Shown: positions 46,871-59,842 of the stretch, in pieces | Layout of the letters: every line of letters begins with the position of its first letter | How positions within the stretch are numbered: position 1 is the first letter of the stretch | Assembly: GCF_028453695.1 (NCBI RefSeq) | Contig: NC_135772.1 | Coordinates: 62,001-126,000, forward strand | Direction: 5' to 3' | Source of the DNA: Augochlora pura | Taxonomy: Eukaryota; Arthropoda; Insecta; Hymenoptera; Halictidae | Length of the DNA stretch: 64,000 nt | Made by a program: the position numbers and the translations under genes | The notes under the pieces: model-generated | Told to the model about the DNA's origin: nothing | Database searches by the model: none | What the model saw: the letters and a program-made list of their open reading frames with translations, nothing else

Positions 46871-47588
46871 AACAGTTTTTTAAGTGCCGTGTCTACATAT
46901 ATATACATAAAACATACCAATTACCCAGTAAACAATAATAAGAAATATTTCGAGCAAAAGTTATTCAGTAAACAATTTCCAACAAATTACAACACTAAAT
47001 AAAAGATCTTTTTATTCAACAAAAGAACAAAATCATTGCCATATTTTTAACGTAACTACTGTAACTGCAATAACAATGACATGACAACGACATAACCCAA
47101 CATAACGTACAAATCGATTAATCTTTGCATTGTCTTTAAAAAAAATGATTAGGGTTACGTCAAAAACTAATTAGTCGAAAATTACTTAGTCCAGAAGATG
47201 ATTTGTTTTCATATCGAATCGCCGTGGTTCGCGTCGCGTTGCATCCGCCCCCGGCTCGTCGCTCGCGAGGACGCGGAAAATCGAAGCTCCGAGGTGTTGC
47301 CTTTCACAAGCCCGCGCGCTGAAAACGCTGGTTACAATCGAACACCTTGCTTTGATATGTTGTTTACGAAGCGAGCAATTCCCTTCTCTGTTGCATTATG
47401 CAGCGAGCCGCTCGACGAGAAAATCTGTGTTACCGGTGGTTGTTCGATTTGAATGAAGCCTCGCGCGTAACACGCCCGCGTAACTCTCGGCAGCTGTCTA
47501 CTCGTTACCCCGGGACTCGTAACACACAGCCCGACCGTAATTTCCAATTCCACGCCGCGTCTGACCAGCCGCCTCTTTAACGACGCTA
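46871..47588. other. AT-rich then CpG-rich, no recognised gene
   Basis: 47190-47580 is strongly CpG-rich with open frames on both strands and no recognisable domain. Possibly a regulatory island. Confidence 0.35.
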
Positions 47589-47679
47589 ACGTCGAATATC
47601 ACGAGCGAAACGTAACGTCGAACATCACGAGTTAAACGTAACGTCGAATATCACGAGGTAAACGTAACGTCAACCATCG
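47589..47679. repeat. 26 bp tandem repeat x 3.5
   Basis: Units ACGTCGAATATCACGAGCGA followed by AACGTA, three full copies and a partial fourth. Confidence 0.92.
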
Positions 47680-47690
47680 ATTTTGCAATT

Positions 47691-47983
47691 TGTTAGAAAT
47701 AGGTTAATTTCTAGTGTAATCAGCTCCATCTTGTTATTTCTGGGCAGCACTAACCCATCCCGACGTACAATTAGAATGCGCGGGCGTTGTTGAGTTGTAG
47801 CGAGTATTTAACATGGGGTTTGATCTTGTCCCTAATATTATTATTTCTATTGTGTGATATATACATATATAATATATAAGTAGTCACGTTAAGTTCAGAC
47901 ATTCATTCTTTTGAATTACTTCTTTTATATTCTTGTAATTTATTCTAGCTTTCTTTTTTTATTTTCGCTGCTCTGAAATGACA
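47691..47983 (+). mobile_element. second solo LTR (293 bp)
   Basis: TGTTAGAAATAGGTTAATTT to TGACA. It shares TATAAGTAGTCACGTTAAGT and GGGCAGCACT-type blocks with 40796-41112. The flanks CAATT (left) and ATTCT (right) are not a clean duplication, though CAATT overlaps the LTR terminus. Confidence 0.8.
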
Positions 47984-48769
47984 ATTCTTGCATTAACCCA
48001 TTTGTTATGGTTGTCGGATATATAAGGCATTTATGGGACGATCTGACTCTGACTATAAAGGTGTCGGATATGTCTGGTATGTATTAATTTATTTATTTCT
48101 ATATATATCACCGTCTGACGTTAATATTTATTTTAATAGATTGACGATATTTTTTGTTAACAACATATATTTTCTAGTTGCTTTCTTCTGCTTTATATTA
48201 TATTATATTATACTATGTCCGATAAGAAATAAAAACGAACGAGTAAAATTTCCTTTGGCACCGTTCAATAAATATTCAATTAAATAAATATTAATCTAGA
48301 TAACAATTGTCCAATTAAAAACATATTCGAATAAAAAGTCATTTGCTATTTAAATAATAATTTATTTGTATAAGATCATCTATTTGGAAAATGATAGATT
48401 TGAATAAAAATGAAGGATTTGAATAAAAATAATAGAATATAAATTATCTTTTCCTATAATTACTATTTATAATAATTTTTTCAATGAAATATTTTTCAAA
48501 TGTAATATGGAACTCGTTGCTTTTGGGCGCATTGATCATTGATGCATACCTCGATAATGACTTCCTATAAGAAAGAAAACAGGAAGCAGACACGCATACG
48601 GTATCATCAGCAGTGTACGGGAAATCTGACTGATTCTGAATCTATTTATGTAGCGGCACGCACTGATATGAATATACTGTTTCAAAAAATCAAGTAGAAA
48701 CAAAAGCATTGATTATAAAATCGCACGGCAATAATTATTTGCTATATGAATCGAATAACTTACTATCTA
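47984..48769. other. AT-rich, no gene
   Basis: No repeat match or coding signal. An 84-codon hydrophobic frame at 48033 follows from TTT/TAT-rich composition. Confidence 0.4.
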
Positions 48770-48935
48770 TTCGAATAATTTATTCGAATAATTTACTCAA
48801 ATAATTTATTCAAATAATTTACTCGAATAATTTACTCGAATACTTTATTCAAATAATTTACTCGAATAATTTATTCAAATAATTTACTCGAATAATTTAT
48901 TTAAATAATTTACTCGAATAATTTACTCGAATAGT
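48770..48935. repeat. 15 bp tandem repeat
   Basis: Alternating units of TTACTCGAATAATTT and TTATTCAAATAATTT, about eleven in all. Confidence 0.92.
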
Positions 48936-49319
48936 AAAAGTAAAGAATTATTTAAATAAGTAGATAGAATCATTCTTTACGAATATTTATTATTAAAATA
49001 AAATATTTGACTAAAACGAGTTCAATCGCGTAATTACTTATTTAATCCGGATCTGTAGATAAATAAGAACCAATTATTTTCAAAGTGGATTGAGTCCATT
49101 TCTTCTTTAAATTAGATACCACGTCAAATTCTGATTAATGTAGTATAAACTTTTTATTTATAACTAGCTAATATGTATAATATCTTAAAAAATGTCAATG
49201 CATCGTTCAATTTAAAATTAGCTAAGAAAATAAATTACTCAGCGATTGATTATGAAAATGGCGTAGCTCCATTTATAGTCCGGAAGTATATATTATTCTT
49301 CTTAAATTCGTTTAGAGGA
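48936..49319. other. AT-rich, no gene
   Basis: Nothing recognised. Confidence 0.4.
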
Positions 49320-49460
49320 TATTTAAACAATCAAATTACACATTGATCAATCTATAGAAACATTGCCCGTATTGACATAATTAATTCATATTTTTTTATC
49401 AATCGACCAATATGCTAACTTTTAATTTTCTCGAAGCAACAGCACCACTTTCAAAATAAA
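49320..49460 (+). repeat. fragment of the 10.4-10.7 kb repeat
   Basis: ATCAAATTACACATTGATCA, ATAGAAACATTGCC and TTTTCTCGAAGCAAC match 10535-10660 and 29585-29700 with substantial divergence. Confidence 0.65.
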
Positions 49461-49875
49461 CAATCCAAATATGTTTGCACTTTTAATTCGTTAAGTCGAC
49501 TTCGTAATTTCAAATGTATTTGAACTAACCGCAGGGTCGGCAATACTTTTCCCCGTCTGTCTTATCGCAATCCGTTATCGAAATCATACGGGCGCAGATT
49601 TTCTACGCGGCGTCGATCTGTCGCACCTGCTTAGAAGGAAGTCCGATAATCGCGCTACGTCAATGACGTCCGCGAACAATGTACGAGACTACGCGTTACG
49701 TAAGCGCCTTGCTTCTCGCAGAACTGGTTCCCGTGGCTTCGGCTAAATCGATAATCGAATCAACACGTACGCGAATGCATCTACATACCTGCCTGCTAGA
49801 TCGCGAGAAATGTTTTCGCGGCAACAATGTTCATCGTCGTCCATTCTGCTGTCACTCGAACGACTCTTCACGAAT
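49461..49875. other. CpG-rich, no recognised gene
   Basis: 49560-49870 is CpG-rich with a 66-codon plus frame at 49679, not recognised. Confidence 0.4.
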
Positions 49876-50143
49876 TTAACCCTTTCGAGTACGAAGTGGG
49901 GGACTTTAAGTCCTCCAAGGTTAGTTTTTCTTTAATAACTTCGTAAATCATTCCTTTCCCTCTTCTTCCTTTTAGGTAGTCGAGTTCCATTTTAAATTCT
50001 GTATAAAAACTTATAAATAAATTAATAATTTAATACTAATAATAAGTTTAATAATAAGCCACTAATTTAGCCACGAAGTTTTTCAAAATTATAAGGTAAG
50101 TTTTTCGTTTGGGGAGTTCAATACTTCCTACTCTAAGGGTTAA
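49876..50143. mobile_element. TTAA miniature element, family E
   Basis: 268 bp. Left TTAACCCTTTCGAGTACGAA. The right end, read in reverse, is TTAACCCTTAGAGTAGGAAG. TTAA on both sides. Non-coding. Confidence 0.85.
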
Positions 50144-50380
50144 ACTACAACTATATGTATTATCGATTTTCGACGCCGCCAAATATTCTCTATTTATTTA
50201 TTATATTCTTTATTTTTTAGATTTTCTTATTATTCTTTAGTTAACTAAGATATCTCGGAGAACATTGCAACCAACACTTTCCTCGCTAATGCTAACTATT
50301 GTTACGTACGGAGATATTCTCACCGCGACTTTCCGTTCTTTTTCTGGAAGTCATGTGCGCTCTAAGGCGAGTTTCCCAGG

Positions 50381-51612
50381 GTCGTTTATACAGAGTGTAA
50401 CAAAAATCGTGATACAACCGGGCAAGGGGCGATTCTACGTGGAAAAATAAGTCGGAAAAGAAGAATAACATTTTTTCATTTAAGGCTGCTTCTTCGAAAG
50501 AAATTAGGTTGAATGTCGAATAGGAATCGAACGATGCGTCTGACTATGACATTCCGATTCTACTTCTTGTCGTGCTACATTTGCGTGATCGACATCGATG
50601 GAGAAATATAATGGGGCATCCACTTTGTGCAAATGGTATTTGAATTTTCTTAGTACTTCAGTGTTCCGCCTTTTTCATTTATTTCTCTTAACTCCTTGCG
50701 CTATGATAACAAGTCAGACTCGTGGAACAGGTTTCAATGCAAGATCTACTGAATATGAATATTATTCATTTCTTCTACATCGAAAGAAACATGCATTCTT
50801 CTGTTGCCAAAGTCTAGAGACGAAAGTACATAAAAACACTGTTAGGGATATCCCTATATCCCTAGTCTCATCCTGGCCGCCTAGCGGTCGCCACCGGCGC
50901 ATGCCACGTTCACCACTCTATCTTCATTTTTTTGTATAAACAAAGCTCTGTAAGAACCACGCTCTGCTACCAACCACGTTTTGTTTAGTTAACTATTAAA
51001 ACCTTGTTATGTTAGGTCAGTTAATCTGCTATCGCTTCCTCCCTGTACCTCTCATCCGACACTAAAAGAAACAAAAATTGTTTGGCCCTACTATTAAAAA
51101 TATTAAGGACAAGTGAGTGGTGATCAACGAAGCGTGAATGGAATCTTAGTGCAAGTGGTTAAGGCATGTTCATTTCATGCTGAATAATGAACCGTGGTCA
51201 ATAGTCGATAACAATACGTTCGGGAAACAGAAACGCATCGATTACAGTTCTGCGTAATCCCGCCACGTAATTCTCAATCTTAAACGAGAGTAATACGGGC
51301 GTCATCGCTGGCGTCAAACTGTCCAGTTAACCTCAACTTTCCATTTCATTTACAACCAGTAGGCATTAATTAGATTTGGGAAACGCTTCGATGTCGCTTC
51401 TACGATAGGAACCGGTTTCCCGGTATTTTGCAAATTTTGGTTTTTTGTCTTCTTAAAATCTCGTCGACCACCGTAACAGATATACAGTTTGTCATTGTTT
51501 CTTAAATATGCATACCTATTAAAATTCCCGAAAGAATACAGGTAAACGAATTTTAATGCGACCTCCGTTTCGTAGATGTTACTGAAGATGTCAATATTTA
51601 TTCGTTTTATAT
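50381..51612 (+). mobile_element. 1.2 kb dispersed repeat, copy 2
   Basis: Same orientation and structure as 35848-37095, including the family G piece at 50692-50805. Lacks about 20 bp present near 36525 in copy 1. Starts TTTATACAGAGTGTAACAAA. Confidence 0.85.
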
Positions 51613-52490
51613 TATTTTGTACAAGAAATTATAAAATAAAGTACTTGGAGTATTTCTGTACAGGTTACAATAGTTATTTGTTTATAAAAGATATTTTATA
51701 AATAAAACTAGGAAAGATATGGCGTCGGACGATTTTCAGTGTGATCGACTGTGTATGAATTATCGACATATACAAAATACATTTTTTAAATTTCCGTTTA
51801 TTAGAATTATAATTATTTATGGCAATAATTTAATATTCCTCACTAATTGAACTTTCAATTAGAACGTTTATTTATTTAAGCGGGATGTAAAATATGTCCA
51901 CTCTCTATGAGATGTCTTCGTTAACAAACATAATTTAACACGATAAAAACAATGACGATCAAAGAGGAGATAATAAATGATTGCATGCCTTCGCGATTAA
52001 AACATATCAGATGTAAAATAAAATTCTATTTACTAGATTAATTTATATATTAAACTTATATGTTGAAATTCAACACTGTTATGTGCTGAAATAAAAATAA
52101 TTTTATTTTATCATCGTTCTAATCAATTACAAATTTTGAAAATCTTTTTTTGGCCACTCTCCAGTAAATAGTAACCCCTCTAACATCCTAAACAAAAGAT
52201 CACTTGACCCGATTAGAATGAAGTTAAAAGACATTCGAATACTTTTATAAGTATGTATGAATACGTTCTTAAATCTGTTTTGTTATTTGAGAATAGTTTT
52301 TCGTTGGCGCCATTCGTTTTCCTTCATTTGTCTATTGTGACAATTTTCTTTTACAATCGTTAGGTACATACAGATTCTTGGATAATGTTTAAGGATTTAT
52401 GTACGCCTTTAATTGGACACAATATCAACGAAGTTGTCAGAAAATAATATAAAGGATGCGAAGCAGTGGATCGGAATAAATAGGTATATT
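51613..52490. other. AT-rich, no gene
   Basis: No repeat match or coding signal. Confidence 0.4.
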
Positions 52491-53000
52491 TAAAACTGTG
52501 GCAAACAAGATACTTATGGTTACAACGACGGATGGCGGGATTCTGGTTAGACTTGGTCAGTCCTTTAAAAATGTAAACGTGAAATTGCCCTCAAGCATTT
52601 ACTAAAAAATAGTGGGATACTGGGCCCACCAATTAGAAAGAATCTGACGAGGTTGAGACGGTGGAGGTGGGTCGACAGTTTGGCGCCAAAAACGGTGACG
52701 CCGTAGACAATAGCGCCCCGTGGAAATTACGGGAAACAGACTGTCGAACCCTGGTGGCGCCCTGACCGGGCTTAGGCCACGCGAGTGCCATTGAGAACGG
52801 CACGGCCAGTTCCCAGGAAAGTCAGCGGATACTCTTCAGCCGTACCAGAGTCGTAAACTAATAAATTTGTCAGACAGATACTAAACATACTCTGAAAAAT
52901 GGCACTGACCAAATCGACCGCAGCCTAAACCCAAACGGAAAGGTGAGACGGGGTGACCGTATACGCGTCGCAACACTACCTGTACACGGAGTTGGGTCAA
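52491..53000 (+). mobile_element. possible LTR-retroelement leader region
   Basis: GC-rich block in AT-rich surroundings. TGGTGGCGCCCTGACCGGGC at 52751 resembles a tRNA primer-binding site following a 5' LTR. Part of it (52806-52990) recurs inverted at 35367-35530, so it is repetitive. No gag or pol frame and no second LTR were seen. Confidence 0.35.
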
Positions 53001-55032
53001 GAATCGGGCAAAGCAACGACACGCTTGCCTTCAGGTAGAAATGCAAACTGCTTTATTTTTGGTGAAGTGTGGCATCTATATGGTTGTCTAGCCTATGGAG
53101 TGTGGTCCTTGTTTCTATAAGGATTAGCTCCAATAAGGAAGACTCTTATCGTATTGGACAAACAAGGGAATTCGTTAAAAGATAATCGGACGGTAGCGAC
53201 CAGCGACCAATAACGTGTTCAGTGTTATTGTTCTGGTGAAACGACGTGTTCGAAACGCGAAACTATTTTTCTTTTCGTTCCAGAATAATTTTCGCAGTAT
53301 CTCGGAACAGTCGCAACGTTCTTATGCAACGAAGTAAATAAGCGTCTTATGTCCTTTCGATGTAGGTCGTGTTATATTGCGTGTGCACAACGTAACAGGT
53401 AAGTACTTATTCTGATGCACTTAACCCCTTGACGTAATTCGACGAGTCTAAATCGTGATGGAGAATCGCCAGTGGTAACCTGTTAAGTATGAATGTTATT
53501 CCGTTCTTATAACGCTAAAGCTATGGACATTTTCTTTGTATTTTCCACGAAAGCGATCAATTGATCGGTTCATAAACAAACGTTTATGTTAATTATATGC
53601 ATAGTAAATTATATATATATTATATATATAATAAAAATAAATTATATATTTATAATTATATATACATAAATTTCCAAATGAAAAATTTCCAGTTTATTGC
53701 AAGTAATACACCATTTAGCCATATATTTATTTAGGACATATACATTCTTCAAAAAGAAGATTCACGAAATTGAAAAAATTATATTTTCTTACAGTAATTT
53801 AAATAATATTAAGGTTATGTTAAAGTTTATTACACACCATATTTTTTCACAGTAAAAATCGTTCAGAAACATATTTTTTACTCGTAAAACAGACGTATTT
53901 GCATTTGTTGTTTTTGCAATATCAATTTGACATGTTTTTCATTTATCAGAAATTGTAGTAGAATCTGTAGACGATGTTCCTGCCATATTTTTTCTTTCTC
54001 GTTCTTTTCGTTATCTCGATATTCGATAATATTTTACTATATCTAGCTTTTATTCCCTTTTTTTATAATTTTAATATCTTATTTATGTGTAATTAGAACG
54101 TTTAAGCGCGTAATTGAATGTTTATGCACTACTATTACTTGAGATTGAAATTAAGGCGCAGTAAATGTGACACAGACTATATATAAGCAGGTGTTTTGTG
54201 TCTACAATACGATTGGATGACACTTTCCCTGAAAAAATTAATATTAATAATAAACTTTTGAATTTTTCAGTGGTAGAAAGACGGCAGATAACGATTGAAC
54301 ACATAAGATTATCAGAAAAAATTATACAAGAAAGGAGATAGTTATTGAAAAATGAAGTAGCTACGTGTTACAGATAAAATTGTGCAATAAGTTAAAGGAA
54401 AAGTGGAAACGTTCAATGTAAAAATTTCACTCAAGGTTTAGAAAACTGTCATTTAATCGCTCCGGTAATTTAATTGTAAAGTCAGAATAGAATCCTGTTC
54501 TTTTCTTATCAATATTTCAGCGCTCGAGTAATTGTTGGCAAGCAGCAGATATAAATTTTCTTTGTCTTTTGGAAACTAATTACAGTTAAGAAAACTTTTA
54601 ATCGATATAATCGTAAAGAAAATACTTGCGCAAAAGGTTAATAGTTTGTCCATCTTCAGAATGAGAAAAGTGATGAAGAAATGAGAGAACGTATATATTG
54701 CGATATAAATTATTAATAAAAGTTCAACGTTTTCTAATAAAAATACGCAAGTTTTTAACTTCTGATAGAAAACCGCTTTTTCGAAGTTGTTTCACGAAAA
54801 CCGCTGTTTAACACGTTGACCGCCACATCAGTGTCTATAAAAGAATATGCTTTGAAAATTTGTCTAATCTCATTTTCTTTACAATTACTATGGTTAGAAT
54901 ATTTTCGACCGCAATAATTTTTTTGAAGAAAAAGGAATTTTATATTCATTGTGTACTTACGTCTACTCGAATGTTTAAATATTGTTGACAAGAGAAAATT
55001 TCATTCTTAAAAGAACGGATGAACGTTCGTAC
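53001..55032. other. no gene; one TTAA-element end
   Basis: A consensus-like splice donor CAG|GTAAGTA lies at 53397-53404 after a less AT-rich stretch. TTAACCCCTTGACGTAATTC at 53421 looks like the left end of a family H-like element. 53600-53670 is (TATA)-rich. 53670-55030 is featureless AT-rich sequence. Confidence 0.4.
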
Positions 55033-55272
55033 TTAACCTCTTAAGCACGACGCACTATTATAGTGGCTTTCGCGGATGTTTCGTGCTATACTCAATTAAA
55101 TTATTAGTTATTAAAGTATACGATTAAAATGAAAGTGTATATGTACAATACACTAAGAAAAGAATATAGTTAATACTATATACAGATATACTACATAAAA
55201 TATATGCTAAGAAAAATGGTAATTTGTGAAAAATGTCATTGACACTAAATGCAGTCATGCCTAAAAGATTAA
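55033..55272. mobile_element. TTAA miniature element, family D
   Basis: 240 bp. Left TTAACCTCTTAAGCACGACG, right TCATGCCTAAAAGATTAA. Shares CTATTATAGTGGCTTTCG with 56602. Confidence 0.83.
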
Positions 55273-56159
55273 TAATAGAAGAACGCTTCAGTTTGATAAA
55301 CAAATCGGGGAACTAGGATGGTCGAGCGAACTTTCGAAACAAACGGATTTCCAAGGAGTATCGGAAAGTGGCGTGGCAAACCGCGTGTAAAAATCCGGGG
55401 AGCGCGAACAGCGTCAATCATCGGGGCCCGATCTGCGATTCTATAGCTTAATTATCGGACCGTAAACACTCGTTTGGGAAAGGTATGGTGCCCTGGGAGG
55501 CAAGTGTCCTGTCGACATAACTGCTCGGATGAAGTCAAAACACTCGAGAAATTTCGCGGTAATTAAGCGCACCAGTTACGTGATCATTGCACAAAGAAGG
55601 CACGTGAGCTAACTCGACCGCGCTCGCGACTCGCAACGGATTCCCGGCGATTCCCGAGCGAGTGTAGCGACGAGATCGTCCGCCGCCGCCGTACCAAGAG
55701 AGTTCGTTCCGTATCCCGGAATCTCGCGAGCCGCTACACACCATATTATATGCATGCACGTATTAGCATGTTTTCCATCGTCGTCGATTTATCCACGGAA
55801 TAGCTACGCTCGGCGGCCGGCCGTTCTATGGAAATACTTTCCAGGCATTTTTCGCGTTCTCGGCCGCGCGCGCGCGCGCGAGCACACGCTTGCACGGACT
55901 GCTCCGCGGTTGAACGCTTACACGCGTACGTGCACGTTCCGCCGCACCGGTCGGCATATTCTGTCGCAAATCACCCGAGCTGCGCGACTTTTTTCTCGGT
56001 GAAACGAACGATCGTTGCACGGTGACGACAAACTCGAAATCCTGACCAAAAGATCGATTCTTTGAATCTGTTCTATGTATTTGCCTTTGGAAACGTCTAC
56101 GCTGGGCCTCGCAAGTATTTTAACACATGTTCGTCCGCATACCCACAATTTGTCATTTC
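55273..56159. other. CpG island-like, no recognised gene
   Basis: 55340-56030 is the most CpG-rich part of the window. 55862-55881 is an alternating CGCGCG run. Open frames lie on both strands as expected. Promoter-like, but no TATA box or coding exon can be assigned. Confidence 0.35.
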
Positions 56160-56283
56160 GCAAACTGTTGGAAATCGGCCTTAAGGGCTCGATCGCTGCG
56201 CCCTCCGACGTGTCTGATGTGTGTTCGGCTGGGCTTTGTTTTGTTCCCTATCCATTGAAGTATACAGATAACCTCTTAGGCAC
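56160..56283 (-). repeat. CpG-rich module, inverted copy
   Basis: Reverse complement of 44445-44590. It ends at a family D-like CTCTTAGGCACC that is not followed by the element itself. Confidence 0.87.
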
Positions 56284-56601
56284 CTTATTCGAATGTTTAT
56301 ATAATTTCAACAATATACGGTCCGCACGCGTAATCAAGAAAATTTTGTTTGACGCCTGGAAGACTCGTTCAAGTCATTTCGCTTGTTTCCGGGTTTTCTA
56401 GAGAATTTCGATCATCGAACATTAAATTTTACTAATCATAATTTATCTAAAATTCAACTAATCATACAATTTCAAGGATACGTGTGAGTAAAAGTAAGGT
56501 TGTACCATTTGTGCGATGACTTCGCATGCAACACTAATATAGTAACACTGGATAGCATAGTACCCTATATAGCACAGTAGTGTGATATTTTGTATTCTGT
56601 G
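56284..56601. other. no gene
   Basis: Nothing recognised. Confidence 0.4.
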
Positions 56602-56857
56602 TTAACCTCTTGGGCACGACGCCCCGCTATAGTGGCTTTCGTGAATGTTTCGTGCTTCATTCAATTGTCTTATTAATTATTAAAGTAAACGATTAAAGTG
56701 AAAGTGCGTATGTACAATACATTGAGAAAAAAATATATGTAATTAATACTATATATAAGGAAGAAAATATATATTAAGAAAAAATTATAATAATTTTTGG
56801 TAATTTAGTCATGAAAAAATTTATTTCCGCAAAATCCAGCCGTGCCTAAGAGGTTAA
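56602..56857. mobile_element. TTAA miniature element, family D, complete
   Basis: 256 bp. Left TTAACCTCTTGGGCACGACG, right CCGTGCCTAAGAGGTTAA. TTAA on both sides. Confidence 0.88.
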
Positions 56858-58346
56858 CTGTTAACCATAAAGGTATAGTACTATCGATTGTGTCTCTTAT
56901 CATCGATAGTTTCAGTGAGAACAGCCAATGTTCTGGAAATAAATTAATTAATTTAACTGAAATTTTACATATTTCTACCCCACTTTGACAATATATTTAT
57001 TAAATACTTCTACTACGTATAAGAAATTGGAAACGTGTTAAACCATTTATCTTTGTTATGCAAAAGATATTTTTCTATACAGTCATTTTTGGTAGTTTTA
57101 AAGAATATTTAGCAAAGCATGATTAAAAATATCTAACAACAGGTCAAGGCTAAAAGCAAAAAATGTCAACGCCTTTATTTTTTAAATAAAAACCAGCGAT
57201 CGTAGTTATTACTTGTAAAACACTACTGTAGATATTTTTATTATATTCTATATTTCAGTTATATTGTAAGAAGAATATAATACAACACTTTTATATTTTA
57301 TATTTTTTCCTAACTCTTTAGGGCCTTGAAATTTTTCTGTCTCTGTGATTTTACGTCACGCGTTTTGCAGAAACTATAGACAGGTGCTATCTAGAACTAT
57401 AGATGGAGAACTATTGACGGTTATCGACCGTTCCTATAACCTATAAACTTTTATAGTCTTTCCAAAAATTGATCTTTTTATTTTAGAATTTTTCAATCCG
57501 AAACGTTAGAGCACAGAGATAAACATGCAAACAGGTGGATTGGAACAGCAAACCACAATATTTTAAAATAAAAAACATGCGACTTCCGTTGCTTTACCTT
57601 ACATCCGCAGATACGATGATAAGTACTGCGGATGTTATGCGTTCATGCTGGACACGAATATACAAAAGATAAAACGATACAGACCTCAATGATAATCTGA
57701 TAAAGTTTTCCTCTGAATTTTATACTCGCAGAATGTTCAAACGGTGCAAGTATATTTCCACAATTTTTTATACTCGGACTCGTGTTATTGAAAATAATTC
57801 ATTTCTTTAAAATTAACAATCTCTACGATAAGGGAAATAAAGATACAATAAAGAAATATTAATTTAACGTTGAAAGGAAATTAACAATTAATATACCAGT
57901 GAATTGCAATAAAGTAAGAAACGTGAAAAAAACTGTAGAAGCTGTAATCGAGATTTACTCGCGATTCGAGAGAAAACCATGCAGCTTGCGGTTTGATACA
58001 TCGGTCGTAACGTTCTATTAACAAAGAGGCGGAAAAAGACACGAATAAAAAAAAAAAGGCAAACAGCTTTGTCGCAGTTAAAGAGGTTTAATTGCGGTTA
58101 CGTCGTTGGGTCTGACCATGGGGCAACTAGATTCATTACTCTTATGGTCAGAGACACTGTAATCTGTCCTGGATGAGCAGCACGTTCCTCACCTCATTAA
58201 TTTATCTTATATTACGAACCGTTTCTTCTTTTGCCGGTTGCATTTAATGTCGCTTCGACTGCTTGCTTTTTAAGAACTATACGATACATTTAATAGGTGA
58301 ATAAATTGTTAGAGTTTTTGTTTTTGTTTTATGATTAATTTGTGTA
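56858..58346. other. no recognisable gene
   Basis: AT-rich. A 9 bp stem TCTGACCAT/ATGGTCAGA with a 24 bp loop lies at about 58111-58153. Nothing else recognised. Confidence 0.4.
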
Positions 58347-58403
58347 TTAACCCCTTGCACTACGACTCTTTTCACGTTAAAGGTGATTAGCACTTGTTTA
58401 TCC
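58347..58403. mobile_element. left end of family G, broken
   Basis: TTAACCCCTTGCACTACGAC, then ATTAGCACTTGTTT. It stops exactly where the next element's TTAA begins; other family G copies have a TTAA near this place. Confidence 0.65.
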
Positions 58404-58681
58404 TTAACCCCTTACCGTACTTTAAAAATTATTTGACGCTCCTTTTTTCCGATTATTATTGTTATTCTGGCTGTCCGTGTCATAAAGAATATTTGTTCTA
58501 ATATTAGTTCTAACTAGGGCACTAACACACGCGAATAATCAATTATGAGGAAGCGAATCTCTTCAGCTAATTTACGCAACAATGAAAAAATGCGCAGGAA
58601 TCGTTCGCATTAACAAATATGTAATATGATGAGTTCGAGGCAGTAAAAGCAGTAAGGAGTGAGCGGTAAGGCAAGGGTTAA
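58404..58681. mobile_element. TTAA miniature element, family H
   Basis: 278 bp. Left TTAACCCCTTACCGTAC, right GCGGTAAGGCAAGGGTTAA, with TTAA on both sides. Confidence 0.78.
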
Positions 58682-59593
58682 CGGTGTATCGAGGTGTGAC
58701 GGCTGCTAGAGGCGATTCCACGGGCTGCGCAACAGCCCAGAACACGTCTGTAAATACCTTTTATCCTAAATACCAGAAAAAGGTCACGTTCGCGGCGAAC
58801 GACTCGTCTAAAGCCAGATCGATGGAAGAAGAATAGGAGGACACGACATTGTTCGTCAGATGCATCTTCACCCGCGAATACTTTCACGAGAAAGGGACGG
58901 GGAGCTGGCGATATGCGGCCGCTATGCGTTTTTTCCTCGCCTCTCCCGTTTCGGAGTGTTTCGGAGACAGCGAAATACTATCTTTAACCCTTTGCTTTAC
59001 CATTTCCTCTTTCCACATATGATGACTAGAAGCTTTTCTATTTTAATCATTTCTTAGGAAAAGAAGGAAAATTTATTGATATTTATTCACATTTATTGAT
59101 ATTTGTTATTTGTTTCAGATGTTGCATATTAAATATACTTGTTATTTGCTTCAGTCATTGCATATTATATATATTGTTTAGTTGCTAAATATTCATTAAA
59201 TTAATATCATATATATGTCGTTAAAAATATTTTCTTTCCACGACGTTTAATTTATTTAACCTATTTTATACGCGTAGAAAACAGAAACAGTCTTTAAACA
59301 CTAGAAATGTAAATAATGTTTGCAGGAATTAGATTCTCAACTTGTGTACATTTCTCAACAAAATAGATAATATAGTATAGATAAAGTCTTTTACATTATA
59401 CTTTCACTTCAGATTTACCCAAGTACAATATTTTAAATGGGACATCGAAATCAAATATTTGATCCATCGGCGTTTCATTACACACTTGATATACCACTTC
59501 TTTTCATCGCACTATAGCTTTTATTTTCTATTATTCCATAAGAATCTATTACCGAAACTAATATTTCATATGTTCCTTTTTCCGTAAATACTA
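58682..59593. other. no gene; one TTAA-element end
   Basis: 58690-58980 is GC-richer with an unrecognised minus frame. TTAACCCTTTGCTTTACCA at 58985 looks like the left end of another TTAA element without a visible partner. The rest is AT-rich. Confidence 0.42.
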
Positions 59594-59842
59594 TTAACCC
59601 TTTGCACTCGAAGCCATTATAACTGCAAACCTAAAATAATTTTTCTGACTTCTAGTGTCTCTTTTTATATAACAAAATTCATCTTTTGCATATGCAATCG
59701 AGTCTCGTAATTTATATAGTAATTACACTTTTAACAATTTTTTAAATCTAAGCTTTGGCGATATTTATTAAAAATAATTTTTATACGTGTCACAACAATG
59801 TTAATGGCGCCGCAGAGTCGCCACTTGAGTGCAAAGGGTTAA
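59594..59842 (+). mobile_element. TTAA miniature element, family A, complete
   Basis: 249 bp. Left TTAACCCTTTGCACTCGAAG, right CACTTGAGTGCAAAGGGTTAA with intact TTAA on both sides. The least decayed copy here and a good reference for the family. Confidence 0.93.

Noticed and set aside
55535..56163. Possible genes in the CpG-rich 55.5-56.1 kb island
   Set aside because: Same pattern of mutually overlapping, compositionally biased frames with no splice or domain support.
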